Shown here piece by piece: positions 27,420 to 36,545 of a DNA stretch of 64,000 nucleotides. Every line of letters begins with the position of its first letter. Position 1 is the stretch's first letter. The translations under genes and the position numbers were made by a program. The notes beneath the pieces were generated by a model. The model had not been told where the DNA came from. It worked only from the letters and a program-made list of their open reading frames with translations, and did not search any database. Source of the DNA: Alteromonas sp. ASW11-130 (GTDB taxonomy: Bacteria > Pseudomonadota > Gammaproteobacteria > Enterobacterales > Alteromonadaceae). The DNA lies in the NCBI RefSeq assembly GCF_026183735.1, contig NZ_JAPFRE010000027.1, positions 506,197-570,196 of the forward strand. The letters run 5' to 3'.

Positions 27420-28601
27420 TCATCGGGACTTGATTAATGCACCAATACCTTCGGTTAAACCATCGAGCGTCAAAGGATACATTTTTCCATTTACCAATTC
27501 TTCAATAATACTAATCGAGTGGTAATAGGGCCAGTAGTTGTGGGGTTGAGGGTTTAGCCAAATAACTTTTTCAAAATGCTGAGTCAGGCGTTGCAGCCAC
27601 GCTGCGCCCGCTTCTTCATTCCAATGTTCGACGCTACCCCCCGGATACGTAATTTCGTATGGCCCCATAGTGGCATCACCGACAAAGATGACTTTGTAGT
27701 CACTACCATAGCGGTGAATAATATCCCAGATAGGAATTCGTTCTTCATCGCGTCTTTGGTTGTCCTTCCACACATCCTCATAGATACAATTATGGAAATA
27801 AAAGTACTCCAAATATTTAAACTCAGAGTGAACCGCAGAAAACAACTCTTGTGTGGCTTGCACATGAGAATCCATCGACCCCCCAATATCAAAAAACAAC
27901 AACACTTTAACGGCATTGTGCCTTTCGGGGGTCATGTGAATATCCAGCATACCTCCTTTGCGGGCTGTTTCTCCGATAGTGGTAGACACATCTAATTCTT
28001 CACTGGCACCTGTACGCGCAAATTTTCTTAACTTGCGTAGCGCCATTTTAATATTGCGCGTGCCCAACTCTACATCGCTGGAAAGATTTTTATACTCCCG
28101 CTTATCCCAGACTTTGGCTGCAGAAAAATTCCGATTGCCATCCTGCCCTATACGAACACCTTCTGGGTTGTAGCCGTAAGCACCAAAAGGTGAAGTACCA
28201 CCTGTGCCTATCCATTTGTTCCCCCCTTGGTGACGTTCCTTCTGTTCTTCCAAACGCTGTTTGAGTGTGTCCATTAGCTTATCCAGCCCACCCAGTGCTT
28301 TTATTTGCTGTTTTTCTTCTTCCGTTAACTGTTTTTCGAAAACTTTCCTCAACCAGTCTTCCGGAATCTCGTTATCAAAAATATCAACGCTTTGTACACC
28401 CTCAAAATAATCGGCAAACGCCCTGTCAAAACGATCGTATTGAGTTTCATCTTTCACCATGATGGTACGGGAAAGAAAATAGAATGCTTCAATATCTGCA
28501 AACACCACTTGCTTATCGAGCGCAGAGAGTAGATCGAGCAATTCTCTCAGGCTGGTTTTAACGCGGTATTTCCGTAAGGTATAAAAAAAATCGATCAGCA
28601 T
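27420..28601 (-). CDS. VWA domain protein (CoxE-like), partner of MoxR ATPase
   Basis: A 393-residue cytoplasmic protein. The N-terminal half (LIDFFYTLRKYRVKTSLRELLDLLSAL, QYDRFDRAFADYF) is typical of CoxE-like proteins. The C-terminal von Willebrand A domain begins KVLLFFDIGGSM, a MIDAS motif with Gly in place of the usual first Ser (DxGxS), followed by VIFVGDATMGP. Such proteins act with MoxR-type AAA+ ATPases to assemble or activate other proteins, often cofactor enzymes. The start overlaps the MoxR stop by one base (TAATG), a strong sign of a stoichiometric pair. No client gene is obvious next to it. Confidence 0.87.
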   Translation of the reverse strand: MLIDFFYTLRKYRVKTSLRELLDLLSALDKQVVFADIEAFYFLSRTIMVKDETQYDRFDRAFADYFEGVQSVDIFDNEIPEDWLRKVFEKQLTEEEKQQIKALGGLDKLMDTLKQRLEEQKERHQGGNKWIGTGGTSPFGAYGYNPEGVRIGQDGNRNFSAAKVWDKREYKNLSSDVELGTRNIKMALRKLRKFARTGASEELDVSTTIGETARKGGMLDIHMTPERHNAVKVLLFFDIGGSMDSHVQATQELFSAVHSEFKYLEYFYFHNCIYEDVWKDNQRRDEERIPIWDIIHRYGSDYKVIFVGDATMGPYEITYPGGSVEHWNEEAGAAWLQRLTQHFEKVIWLNPQPHNYWPYYHSISIIEELVNGKMYPLTLDGLTEGIGALIKSR

Positions 28602-29437
28602 TAGCGACGCGCCATAAACGCCAACTTTTCAAACAAATGTATATCCTGCTCATTTTTAAGCAATGCGCCATATAATGGCGGGATACTCGCCTTTTTGTCT
28701 TTACTGTGTAATGCCTCAGGCGGAATATCTTCGGCGAGCAAAAGTTTTAACCAGTCAATTAACTCTGATGTTGACGGCTTCTTCTTTAATCCGGGCACCT
28801 CTCTTAAGTTAAAAAACGCATTAAGCGCTTCGTCTAGTAAGCGTTTCTTAATATCAGGAAAGTGCACACCGACTATTTCTCGCATTTCATCAGGTGTTGG
28901 GAATTGAATATAGTGAAAGAAACAACGACGTAAAAAAGCATCGGGTAGTTCTTTTTCATTATTAGAGGTGATAATCACCACAGGACGTTGTTTCGCTTGA
29001 ATTCTCTGCTGTGTTTCATAAACATAAAACTCCATCTTATCCAGTTCTAATAGCAAGTCATTAGGGAATTCAATATCCGCTTTATCTATTTCATCAATAA
29101 GTAATACTGGACGCTGACTTGATTCAAATGCTTGCCACAACTTACCTTTTACAATGTAGTTTTTAATATCGTGGACACGTTCCTCGCCCAATTGAGAATC
29201 GCGCAGGCGTGATACCGCATCATATTCGTACAACCCTTGCTGCGCTTTAGTTGTGGATTTAATATGCCATTGGATAAGCTCTGTTTGCAGGCTACTAGCT
29301 AATTCTTCAGCCAACATGGTTTTACCCGTCCCCGGTTCACCTTTTATCAGCAAAGGTCGTTGTAAGGTGATAGCAGCATTTACAGCCAGACGAAGTTCTT
29401 TACTGGCAATGTAATTGTCGGTACCGGAAAAAGTCAT
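28601..29437 (-). CDS. MoxR family AAA+ ATPase
   Basis: A 278-residue ATPase. Walker A is KGEPGTGKTMLAEELA (residues about 37-52), Walker B is PVLLIDEIDKAD, sensor 1 is VIITSNNEKELPDAFLRRC with the arginine finger. MoxR ATPases remodel or insert cofactors into client proteins together with a VWA-domain partner, here the gene directly downstream. The 5' side faces cysK, with 197 bases between the divergent starts. The start ATG 29437 has AGGAC in reverse orientation just upstream. Confidence 0.9.
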   Translation of the reverse strand: MTFSGTDNYIASKELRLAVNAAITLQRPLLIKGEPGTGKTMLAEELASSLQTELIQWHIKSTTKAQQGLYEYDAVSRLRDSQLGEERVHDIKNYIVKGKLWQAFESSQRPVLLIDEIDKADIEFPNDLLLELDKMEFYVYETQQRIQAKQRPVVIITSNNEKELPDAFLRRCFFHYIQFPTPDEMREIVGVHFPDIKKRLLDEALNAFFNLREVPGLKKKPSTSELIDWLKLLLAEDIPPEALHSKDKKASIPPLYGALLKNEQDIHLFEKLAFMARR

Positions 29438-29634
29438 GTAGAGTCCTTAATAGTTGTAGATAGTTCGCTATCATGAGAAATAGCGATAACATATAGCTAA
29501 AAAACAGTTTGCATTTTATCAAATGCAACCAATGATATAAGGGTAAAGTGGGATAAACCAATAACATGTAAACATTGCCACTATGGCTTATGCGAATAAA
29601 ACAACATTATCCCGAATTAAGCTAAGGACAAATT

Positions 29635-30600
29635 ATGCAAATTTTTGACGACAATTCACTTTCTATCGGCCGCACCCCGCTGGTGAAGATTAATCGCGTA
29701 ACTTCAGGTAATGTTTACGCAAAAATGGAATCACGTAACCCGAGTTTCAGCGTGAAATGCCGGATCGGCGCTAACATGATATGGGATGCTGAAAAACGTG
29801 GGGTACTTACGGCAGGCAAAGAAATCGTCGAGCCGACAAGCGGCAACACGGGTATCGCACTAGCTTTCGTGGCTGCATCCCGTGGCTATAAACTTACCTT
29901 GACTATGCCCAGTAGCATGAGTTTAGAGCGCCGAAAGCTACTTAAAGCGCTGGGGGCCAAACTTGTATTGACTGAAGCCCCAAAAGGAATGAAAGGCGCT
30001 GTGGCGGCAGCACAAGAAATTGTTGAAAGCGATCCTGAAAAGTACGTATTACTTCAACAATTTGACAACCCTGCTAACCCAGCCATTCATGAAAAAACGA
30101 CTGGTCCGGAAATTTGGGAAGACACCGAAGGAAAAATTGATGCTTTTATCGCGGGTGTAGGTACAGGGGGTACAATTACCGGTGTGAGTCGTTACATTAA
30201 GAATACTCAAGGTAAGGCGATAACGTCTGTCGCGGTAGAGCCAACGGATTCACCTGTAATTACACAGGCTAAAAAGGGTGAAGAACTCACTCCAGGACCA
30301 CATAAAATCCAAGGGATTGGCGCAGGCTTTATTCCTGGAAACCTTGATTTAGATATGGTTGATGAGGTTGAACAGGTAACGAATGAAGAGTGTATGGAAA
30401 TGGCTCACCGACTTATGAAGGAAGAAGGTATACTCGCTGGTATTTCGTCTGGTGCAGCTGTGGTTGCAGCGAAACGTTACGCGGAACGTCCGGAAAATAA
30501 AGATAAAGTTATTGTGGTACTGCTGGCGAGTGGTACAGAGCGCTACTTGAGTAGTCCATTGTTCGCCGGTACCTTTTCTGACCAAGAAGAAGTGCAATAA
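29635..30600 (+). CDS. cysK: Cysteine synthase A
   Basis: A 321-residue PLP enzyme aligning along its length with E. coli CysK as recalled (323 residues): [18 protein letters not shown], the PLP lysine Lys41 in [50 protein letters not shown] and [12 protein letters not shown]. It makes cysteine from O-acetylserine and sulfide. The SVKCRIGA context (rather than SIKDR) fits the CysK branch. A CTAAGG box precedes the ATG. It is monocistronic, divergent from moxR and followed by a hairpin. Confidence 0.95.
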   Translation: MQIFDDNSLSIGRTPLVKINRVTSGNVYAKMESRNPSFSVKCRIGANMIWDAEKRGVLTAGKEIVEPTSGNTGIALAFVAASRGYKLTLTMPSSMSLERRKLLKALGAKLVLTEAPKGMKGAVAAAQEIVESDPEKYVLLQQFDNPANPAIHEKTTGPEIWEDTEGKIDAFIAGVGTGGTITGVSRYIKNTQGKAITSVAVEPTDSPVITQAKKGEELTPGPHKIQGIGAGFIPGNLDLDMVDEVEQVTNEECMEMAHRLMKEEGILAGISSGAAVVAAKRYAERPENKDKVIVVLLASGTERYLSSPLFAGTFSDQEEVQ

Positions 30601-30612
30601 TAACCGATTTAT

Positions 30613-30633
30613 CAGGAGGGCGTGACCCTCCTG
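30613..30633 (+). terminator. Hairpin terminator of cysK
   Basis: Perfect 8-bp stem CAGGAGGG/CCCTCCTG with a 5-base loop, 12 bases after the cysK stop. The T tract is weak (tgccttta), so termination may be partial. Confidence 0.6.
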
Positions 30634-30889
30634 TGCCTTTACCCCCCCACAAAAGACCTTAATTTTAGCTGTAATAAAGATTACGTGGCTCCTGCACGCA
30701 ATCTTTGGTACTATAGACAGTTCATGTTGTAGGTTCTCGTTTATTTTGAACAAAGCTTTTTCCGCAAGATCGTTGTTAGTCCCACTAGTGATTTACAGCT
30801 CGATATTAACCGTTCTAAGCCCAACACAATCTGGAAGCCCTTCAGCGCGGCTACGTCATGTAGCATAACTAATACTTTTGGAACGAATT

Positions 30890-32185
30890 ATGTCATTTAA
30901 ATTACTGGGTCTTAATGCGCCCTTATTAGCGGCTATTGAAAAGCAGGGATACCAGACCCCCTCGCCCATTCAGGAAAAAGCTATCCCACTTATAATCGAA
31001 GGTAAGGACCTATTAGCAGCGGCTCAAACGGGTACGGGAAAAACGTCAGCTTTTTCGCTACCATTACTTCAGCGACTAACAACAAACAACAAAAAGGTGA
31101 GTGCTAATCGCGTCAGAGCGCTTATTTTAACCCCCACCCGTGAGCTTGCCGCACAAGTTGCTGAGAACGTTGAGGCGATGAGTAGCGGGTTACCTATTAC
31201 CTCATCTGTCGTATTCGGTGGGGTTGGTATAAACCCGCAAATGAAACGGTTGCGTCCTGGGCTTGATGTATTAATTGCAACACCGGGTAGATTGCTAGAC
31301 CTCTTCCAACAAAACGCTGTTAAATTTGACCAATTAGATACCCTAATATTGGACGAAGCGGATAGAATGTTGGATATGGGTTTCGTCCATGACATTAAGC
31401 GCATTCTTAAGTTGCTGCCAGCTAACCGTCAAACGTTACTTTTTTCAGCAACGTTTTCAGACGAAATTACACACCTGGCTAAGTCAATTACCCGTCAGGC
31501 TGTCAAAGTTTCCACAGCTCCGGCTAATACTACCGTGGATAAAATTGAACAGCGACTTGTTACGCTCGATAAGTCGCGCAAAATCGCCGCTTTGGTTAGC
31601 CTAATAAAACAGAACAATTGGAAACAGGTGTTAGTTTTCAGTCGGACCAAACATGGTGCGAACCGTATTGCCACCAAATTAAGTAAAGCAGACATCCCGA
31701 GTGATGCAATACATGGCAATAAAAGCCAGGGTGCACGAACGAAGGCATTAGCAAACTTTAAGAATGGTGAAATAGACGTATTGGTGGCGACAGATATCGC
31801 TGCACGCGGTATCGATATTAGTGAATTACCTATCGTCGTAAATTTGGACCTTCCCAATACGGCTGCCGATTATGTCCACCGCATAGGTCGAACTGGTCGG
31901 GCTGGTTCCAGTGGCCAGGCTTGGTCATTAGTTAGTGTGGACGAATTACAACAACTCAAAGATATTGAGACGTTAATTCAAACGCTTCTGCCGAGGGAAC
32001 AGCTAGCAGGCTTTGAACCTCAACAACCCGTTCCGGAAACCAGATTAGCTGCCCCTAAAAAACCTAAAAAGCCCAAGAAGCCTAAACCTCATTACCAAGC
32101 TAATCAAAATAGCGAACATACTAGGCATGCTTCGAGACAAGAAAAACGATCTAGTAGCCAAATGAACCAGTTAGCTCATCACTAG
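30890..32185 (+). CDS. DEAD-box RNA helicase, RhlE-like
   Basis: A 431-residue helicase with all core motifs: Q motif ([14 protein letters not shown]), motif [64 protein letters not shown] and [10 protein letters not shown]. The opening [21 protein letters not shown] is that of RhlE. A basic tail of about 55 residues, with Lys-Pro repeats, probably adds RNA affinity. It unwinds RNA during ribosome assembly or cold growth. The start ATG 30890 fits the family; an in-frame TTG at 30878 adds only four residues. A long 290-base upstream region may be an untranslated leader. Confidence 0.9.
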   Translation: MSFKLLGLNAPLLAAIEKQGYQTPSPIQEKAIPLIIEGKDLLAAAQTGTGKTSAFSLPLLQRLTTNNKKVSANRVRALILTPTRELAAQVAENVEAMSSGLPITSSVVFGGVGINPQMKRLRPGLDVLIATPGRLLDLFQQNAVKFDQLDTLILDEADRMLDMGFVHDIKRILKLLPANRQTLLFSATFSDEITHLAKSITRQAVKVSTAPANTTVDKIEQRLVTLDKSRKIAALVSLIKQNNWKQVLVFSRTKHGANRIATKLSKADIPSDAIHGNKSQGARTKALANFKNGEIDVLVATDIAARGIDISELPIVVNLDLPNTAADYVHRIGRTGRAGSSGQAWSLVSVDELQQLKDIETLIQTLLPREQLAGFEPQQPVPETRLAAPKKPKKPKKPKPHYQANQNSEHTRHASRQEKRSSSQMNQLAHH

Positions 32186-32465
32186 GGACAGGTTCAATCT
32201 GTGGTTTTCGCTGAGTACTGAAAACCACGATCCGAGCAGTGTTTAGCTGCTCAATTTACTGCATGTCTGCTGACTGTTAAACGCTAACCTTTATCCATTG
32301 TCCAATTAGCAAGACTCTAAAGGTTACTGAGTCGAAGGTACCTGCTTTCGCGCTATATAAACAATTATTAAACGTATTCATTCAGCATGCCGTCATTTAG
32401 CCGTGCATATCCTTTAATTTTTTCTTAAAATAGTACATCGAAGTTAGGAACAAACAGTTAATTTT
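32186..32465. other. Intergenic region with two hairpins
   Basis: A 9-bp perfect stem GTGGTTTTC/GAAAACCAC (32201-32228, 10-base loop) is followed by GAGCAG/CTGCTC (32234-32252) and AATTT. These may end helicase transcription, though neither has a real T tract. The rest holds no visible gene. Confidence 0.5.
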
Positions 32466-32921
32466 ATGCAAAAGAAATGGACATTTTATGTATTCGCCAC
32501 GCTTTTTATTCTGACCTCCTGCGGCGGTGAAAAAGAAAAAGGGTTGGGTAAGTACGGTATGCTTGACGAAAGCACTCCTGAATATGCGGCCGTTCGATTT
32601 ATGACTAGCATTTATCAGGACGATAATATAGACGCGGCGGTGTCATTAAGCACCCCGAAGATGGCGCGTATATTGTCAAGGTATCATACTAACCGAAATG
32701 TACAGCGACATTTATTGAACTTGAAATTCGATACCGTTGAAATCACCCCCGAAGAGCGAAGTAGAGTTGGGCGTTCTGAGTTTTCAGAAAAGGCCACTAT
32801 TACTTTGTTTTTCAGTGGTACGCTAAATGCCAATAAACAAGAAGATTTACGAAGAGTTGATTTGGTAAGGGAAAATGGGCAATGGTTAGTTGCCCGAATA
32901 CACCCCGACCACTTTATGTAA
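32466..32921 (+). CDS. Hypothetical lipoprotein
   Basis: A 151-residue protein with a lipoprotein signal (TFYVFATLFILTSC, Cys at about residue 19). The mature part opens GGEKEKGLGKYG and then reads like an NTF2-like or DUF4878-type fold: PEYAAVRFMTSIYQDDNIDAAVSLSTPKM, later RRVDLVRENGQWLVARIHPD, which is the usual closing strand of such domains. The fold assignment is tentative and no function is known. It is convergent with ggt, 16 bases apart. Confidence 0.65.
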   Translation: MQKKWTFYVFATLFILTSCGGEKEKGLGKYGMLDESTPEYAAVRFMTSIYQDDNIDAAVSLSTPKMARILSRYHTNRNVQRHLLNLKFDTVEITPEERSRVGRSEFSEKATITLFFSGTLNANKQEDLRRVDLVRENGQWLVARIHPDHFM

Positions 32922-32930
32922 AAACACCTG

Positions 32931-32947
32931 GGGGCGCTTAACGCCCC
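32931..32947. terminator. Hairpin between convergent lipoprotein and ggt genes
   Basis: Stem GGGGCG/CGCCCC with loop CTTAA; the ggt stop codon lies in the loop region. On the minus strand TTTTT follows 6 bases after the stem, so it may work as a weak terminator for ggt. Confidence 0.45.
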
Positions 32948-34689
32948 ACTGCGACCCCTTCCCTACGGGGGTCTGCGCCGCCAATGAGTTTACCATTGCG
33001 AAATTCTATGCCATGCAGGCCACTGTTTAAGTCCATCACCCTTATCGTATGGCCACGTTCAACAAGTTCATCTTCCAAATTTTCAAGTCCTGTCCCCTTC
33101 TCGAGCGCTGTATAATCATTTCGGTTAGTGACTTTAGGAAGGTTTATGGCTTGCTGAATATTTAATCCATAGTCCAACACCCCAATGAGTGTTTGTGCTA
33201 CATAGCTGATTATTCGGCTGCCTCCCGGTGAGCCGAGTAACACTTCCAGTTTTCCCTTTTCGTCAAACACCATAGTAGGGCTCATGGCACTGCGAGGACG
33301 CTTATACGGTTCCACTTTATTGGCAACAGGGTAGCGATCTTCAGCGGGTTGAAATGAAAAATCGGTTAACTGATTATTTAACAAAAATCCTTCTACCATT
33401 AAGCCGGACCCAAACATAAACTCTATGCTGGTCGTCATCGAAACGGCATTACCTTCTTTATCCACGATGCTAATATGGCTGGTATTAGGTTGCTCAACTG
33501 TCATCCCCACCCCAACTTTAGCGTCAGCGTACGGCCTACCGGCGCGCACCTGCTGCCACTGTTTGTTCAATGCGATCCCTTGGCCTCTACGATGGAGATA
33601 CGCTGTATTTATTAAGGCTGCAAAAGGTAAATTAGTAAAATCGGAATCCGCAATGAATTGTTTCCGATCAGCGTAAGCTAACGAAGTGGCCTGAGTAAAA
33701 AGATGAATAAAATCGGGGCTCATCAATTCAGTATTTGAAAAATCATGTCTTTCAAGCATTTTCAATATCTGATAAACGTTAATGCCACCAGAACTAGGCG
33801 GAGCCATGCCGCAGATAGAGTGCTTTTTATATAACCCACAAACCGGTTCACGTTTGATCGCTCGATATGCCGCCAAATCCTTAACCGTCATATTGCCGGG
33901 ATTCACTTTTGAAGAGTTGACTTCTTTAACTATTTTTTCGGCCAGCCCTCCTTCGTACATATAGTCGGAGCCCTGTTGTGCCACTCTTGTTAATGTACGG
34001 GCTAATGCCCTGTTTTTTCGAATATATCCTTCCGTTAACGGTTTTCCTGATGGGTAGAAATAGGTAGCACTGACGGGAAATTTCTTTAATCCCGGGTGGT
34101 AATTCAGGGCAATAAGATCAGCTAAGCGTTTTGAAACTCTGAATCCTTTATCGGCGGTATTAATGGCATCATCAAAAAGATCTTCCCACTTTAATTTCCC
34201 AAAATCACCCTGAGCCATCTCAAGCGCTTTCAACACACCAGGTACACCAACAGACTTCCCCCCCACTACAGCATCAATCCACTTCATGGGCTTAGTGCCT
34301 TCCATAAACCAATAGGGATTCACATTCGCCGGCGCCATTTCTCTGCCATCATAGGTATGAAGCGTTTGATTTTTATTGTCCCAGTAAAGAATGAAGGCGC
34401 CCCCTCCAATACCGGAAGATTGCGGCTCTACCAACGTCAGCATAGCTTGAACAGCTACGGCTGCGTCAATAGCTGAGCCCCCCTTCTCTATTATGTTGCG
34501 ACCCGCCCAAGAGGCATAGGGATTGGCTGCTACTACCATATACTCCTTTGCAACATAGGCCCGCTTGTCGGTATAACCGGTGGCCGCTTCCGGTTCAGCC
34601 CGATTTACCGAGTCCTGGGCTACTGCGCCAAACTGAACCAAAAAAATTAGCGTGCAAATATAATGTATGAGCGAAAGCTTAATTGTCAA
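32938..34689 (-). CDS. ggt: Gamma-glutamyltranspeptidase
   Basis: A 583-residue exported Ntn hydrolase. The signal peptide covers about residues 1-24 (ending GAVAQ). Self-cleavage would occur before Thr403 in QPNTSHISIVD, giving a large and a small subunit. The large subunit has GGSAIDAAVAVQAMLTLVEPQSSGIGGG; the small subunit has PRSAMSPTMVFDEKGKL and GSPGGSRIISYV (oxyanion loop). It transfers or hydrolyses the gamma-glutamyl group of glutathione in the periplasm. Convergent with the preceding lipoprotein. The 266 bases upstream to the crotonase gene hold nothing recognised. Confidence 0.93.
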   Translation of the reverse strand: MTIKLSLIHYICTLIFLVQFGAVAQDSVNRAEPEAATGYTDKRAYVAKEYMVVAANPYASWAGRNIIEKGGSAIDAAVAVQAMLTLVEPQSSGIGGGAFILYWDNKNQTLHTYDGREMAPANVNPYWFMEGTKPMKWIDAVVGGKSVGVPGVLKALEMAQGDFGKLKWEDLFDDAINTADKGFRVSKRLADLIALNYHPGLKKFPVSATYFYPSGKPLTEGYIRKNRALARTLTRVAQQGSDYMYEGGLAEKIVKEVNSSKVNPGNMTVKDLAAYRAIKREPVCGLYKKHSICGMAPPSSGGINVYQILKMLERHDFSNTELMSPDFIHLFTQATSLAYADRKQFIADSDFTNLPFAALINTAYLHRRGQGIALNKQWQQVRAGRPYADAKVGVGMTVEQPNTSHISIVDKEGNAVSMTTSIEFMFGSGLMVEGFLLNNQLTDFSFQPAEDRYPVANKVEPYKRPRSAMSPTMVFDEKGKLEVLLGSPGGSRIISYVAQTLIGVLDYGLNIQQAINLPKVTNRNDYTALEKGTGLENLEDELVERGHTIRVMDLNSGLHGIEFRNGKLIGGADPRREGVAVGR

Positions 34690-34955
34690 TTTTGCTACCT
34701 TTTAATATTAGAGGATGTTTGCTTTTTTCATTTAATTTTAAAGCGAATAGTCATTTATTTAAATAAAGAAGGACCTAATCTATATATACCGTTTTTAACC
34801 GAGCCGATACGCTTGCCCAAAGCTTTACGTTGTTGTCAATACAGAAGATTCACTTTAACGGTTTCCCTGCCTTCGCTATTTGCCCCTTACCGGGGCTACA
34901 AAGCTACATGAATCGCGCTTGAGCGGGTACATTCGTAAAACGACCACATTTCCCT

Positions 34956-35717
34956 TTACTTAAACTTATTTCTGTCCACCGGGCGTTTCTCTAAAAACGC
35001 GGAGAATGCTTCTTTTGCAGCGTCCGTTGTCATCGCTTCAAGAAATACATCTAACTCTGCGTTCATCTGTTGCAGAACGGCGTCGGTATCGTTAGACATT
35101 AACTGTTTCGTTTGCGTAAGAGCAAAAGCAGGCTTTCCTACTAATGCCTGACAAATCGCCGACACGGTTCCTTCCAACCTATCGGAATCAACTATCCGAC
35201 TGACTATGCCAAAATTCATCGCCTCTTGTGCTTCGATAGGCTCACCCAGCATCAACCATTCACTGGCTTTTCGCCGACCAGCCATTCTAGGGAGTAAATA
35301 GCTTGAGGCATATTCAGGCACGAGGCCGAGATTGATGAAAGGCAATATAAAGCGGGTATCTGGAGCACAATAGACAAGATCGCAATGGAGTAATAATGTT
35401 GTACCGATGCCGACCGCTAACCCATGAACCTGCGCAACAACCACTTTTTCGCATTCCACTAGCGCTTGCATAAAAGCTACTGTGTCAGTCACATTATCAC
35501 TATGATTTTGACTGGCGAAGTCATGAATATCATTTCCTGCCGTAAAACAACTACCTGCGCCATCAATTCTGATCACTTTGACGCTCTCGTCATCTCCGGC
35601 TTGAATAATTGCATCGGCAAGCTGTCTGTACATGTCCCGAGTTAAAGAATTTTTTTTATCTTCCCGATTCAAGGTAAGGCGCATCACCCCTTTTTCAGTA
35701 TTTATCTGGATACTCAT
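34956..35717 (-). CDS. Enoyl-CoA hydratase/isomerase (crotonase) family protein
   Basis: A 253-residue crotonase. The oxyanion-hole peptides are CFTAGNDIHDF (residues about 57-67) and HGLAVGIGTTLLLHCDLVY (about 98-116). A Glu in LGLVPEYASSYLLPR is in the usual position of one catalytic Glu, while the other site is not a Glu, which resembles delta3,delta2-enoyl-CoA isomerases. Substrate is undetermined. It is monocistronic and divergent from the rhombosortase gene, with 171 bases between. Confidence 0.8.
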   Translation of the reverse strand: MSIQINTEKGVMRLTLNREDKKNSLTRDMYRQLADAIIQAGDDESVKVIRIDGAGSCFTAGNDIHDFASQNHSDNVTDTVAFMQALVECEKVVVAQVHGLAVGIGTTLLLHCDLVYCAPDTRFILPFINLGLVPEYASSYLLPRMAGRRKASEWLMLGEPIEAQEAMNFGIVSRIVDSDRLEGTVSAICQALVGKPAFALTQTKQLMSNDTDAVLQQMNAELDVFLEAMTTDAAKEAFSAFLEKRPVDRNKFK

Positions 35718-35888
35718 AATGTTCCTTTTTGCTTTGATAATGGTTTGAATTTTTTTCTTGTTGAATAATTTATTGTCAAATTCTGCGCTAAATTCAGAGC
35801 GAGGTTTAGTTTAATGTGACTTCGATACTATAATTTACGTTATGATAGCGCGCTTAGCCAGTTAGCAAAAATTTCTTATTAGATATAT

Positions 35889-36500
35889 ATGTTTAAAAAA
35901 CCTGCTCGCCCAGCCAATTTCGTAGGACCATTATTTATAGCATTAACTGCGGTAGTCCTGTTTCTGTTAGAGCCTGCTTCAGGGCAACTTTTGGCTTATG
36001 ACCGCTATGCCATTCAAGGCACAGAAACGTGGCGAATGCTTAGTGGTAACCTTGTCCACACCAATGGTGTACATTTATTACTAAATGTTGCGGGACTCGC
36101 TTTATTGTGGGCGCTGCACGGAGAACATTATTATCTACCCACATTTTTACGCGTATTTTTATGGACCTGTGTGGGGTGCAGTGTTGGCATTTACTTTTTT
36201 TCTGAAAATTTAATTTGGTATGCTGGTTTGTCAGGAGCATTGCATGGCGTCTTCGTTTGGGGGGCATTTAAAGACATAGAAAAGAACGTTCTTTCAGGGT
36301 GGGTGTTGCTGGCAGGGGTAGCCTTAAAAATTATCTATGAACAAACGACCGGGGCGAACGCTGAGCTCGAGCAATGGATTGATGCTGCGGTGGCAATTGA
36401 TGCGCATTTGTATGGCGCGGTTAGCGGAGCAATTTTATTTATTATAATGCGCTTAATAAGTACTTTCGGTGCCCGTTGGACATTATTAACGCAAAAATAA
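35889..36500 (+). CDS. rrtA: Rhombosortase
   Basis: A 203-residue rhomboid-like membrane protease with six hydrophobic segments. Ser115 in WYAGLSGALHG and His173 in DAHLYGAVSG form the dyad, and TWRMLSGNLVHTNGVHLLLN is the helix-2 region. These features, with the short length, fit rhombosortases, which process proteins ending in a GlyGly-CTERM tail for release to the cell surface. No protein in this window ends in such a tail, so the substrates are elsewhere. It ends at a bidirectional terminator shared with the convergent S9 peptidase gene. Confidence 0.82.
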   Translation: MFKKPARPANFVGPLFIALTAVVLFLLEPASGQLLAYDRYAIQGTETWRMLSGNLVHTNGVHLLLNVAGLALLWALHGEHYYLPTFLRVFLWTCVGCSVGIYFFSENLIWYAGLSGALHGVFVWGAFKDIEKNVLSGWVLLAGVALKIIYEQTTGANAELEQWIDAAVAIDAHLYGAVSGAILFIIMRLISTFGARWTLLTQK

Positions 36501-36515
36501 ATATGAAAAAGTTCA

Positions 36516-36543
36516 CCGCCATCACATAAGATGGCGGCGTTTT
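36516..36543. terminator. Bidirectional terminator between rrtA and the S9 peptidase gene
   Basis: Perfect 8-bp stem CCGCCATC/GATGGCGG with a 6-base loop. TTTT follows two bases after the stem on the plus strand; on the minus strand TTTTT follows six bases after it. Confidence 0.75.
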
Positions 36544-36545
36544 CC

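Noticed and set aside
30349..30753. A 134-codon minus-strand frame opposite the end of cysK
   Set aside because: It is antisense to the strongly conserved cysK coding sequence and runs through the cysK terminator.
34663..34911. An 82-codon plus-strand frame overlapping the start of ggt
   Set aside because: It begins inside the ggt signal-peptide coding region on the other strand and has no family resemblance.
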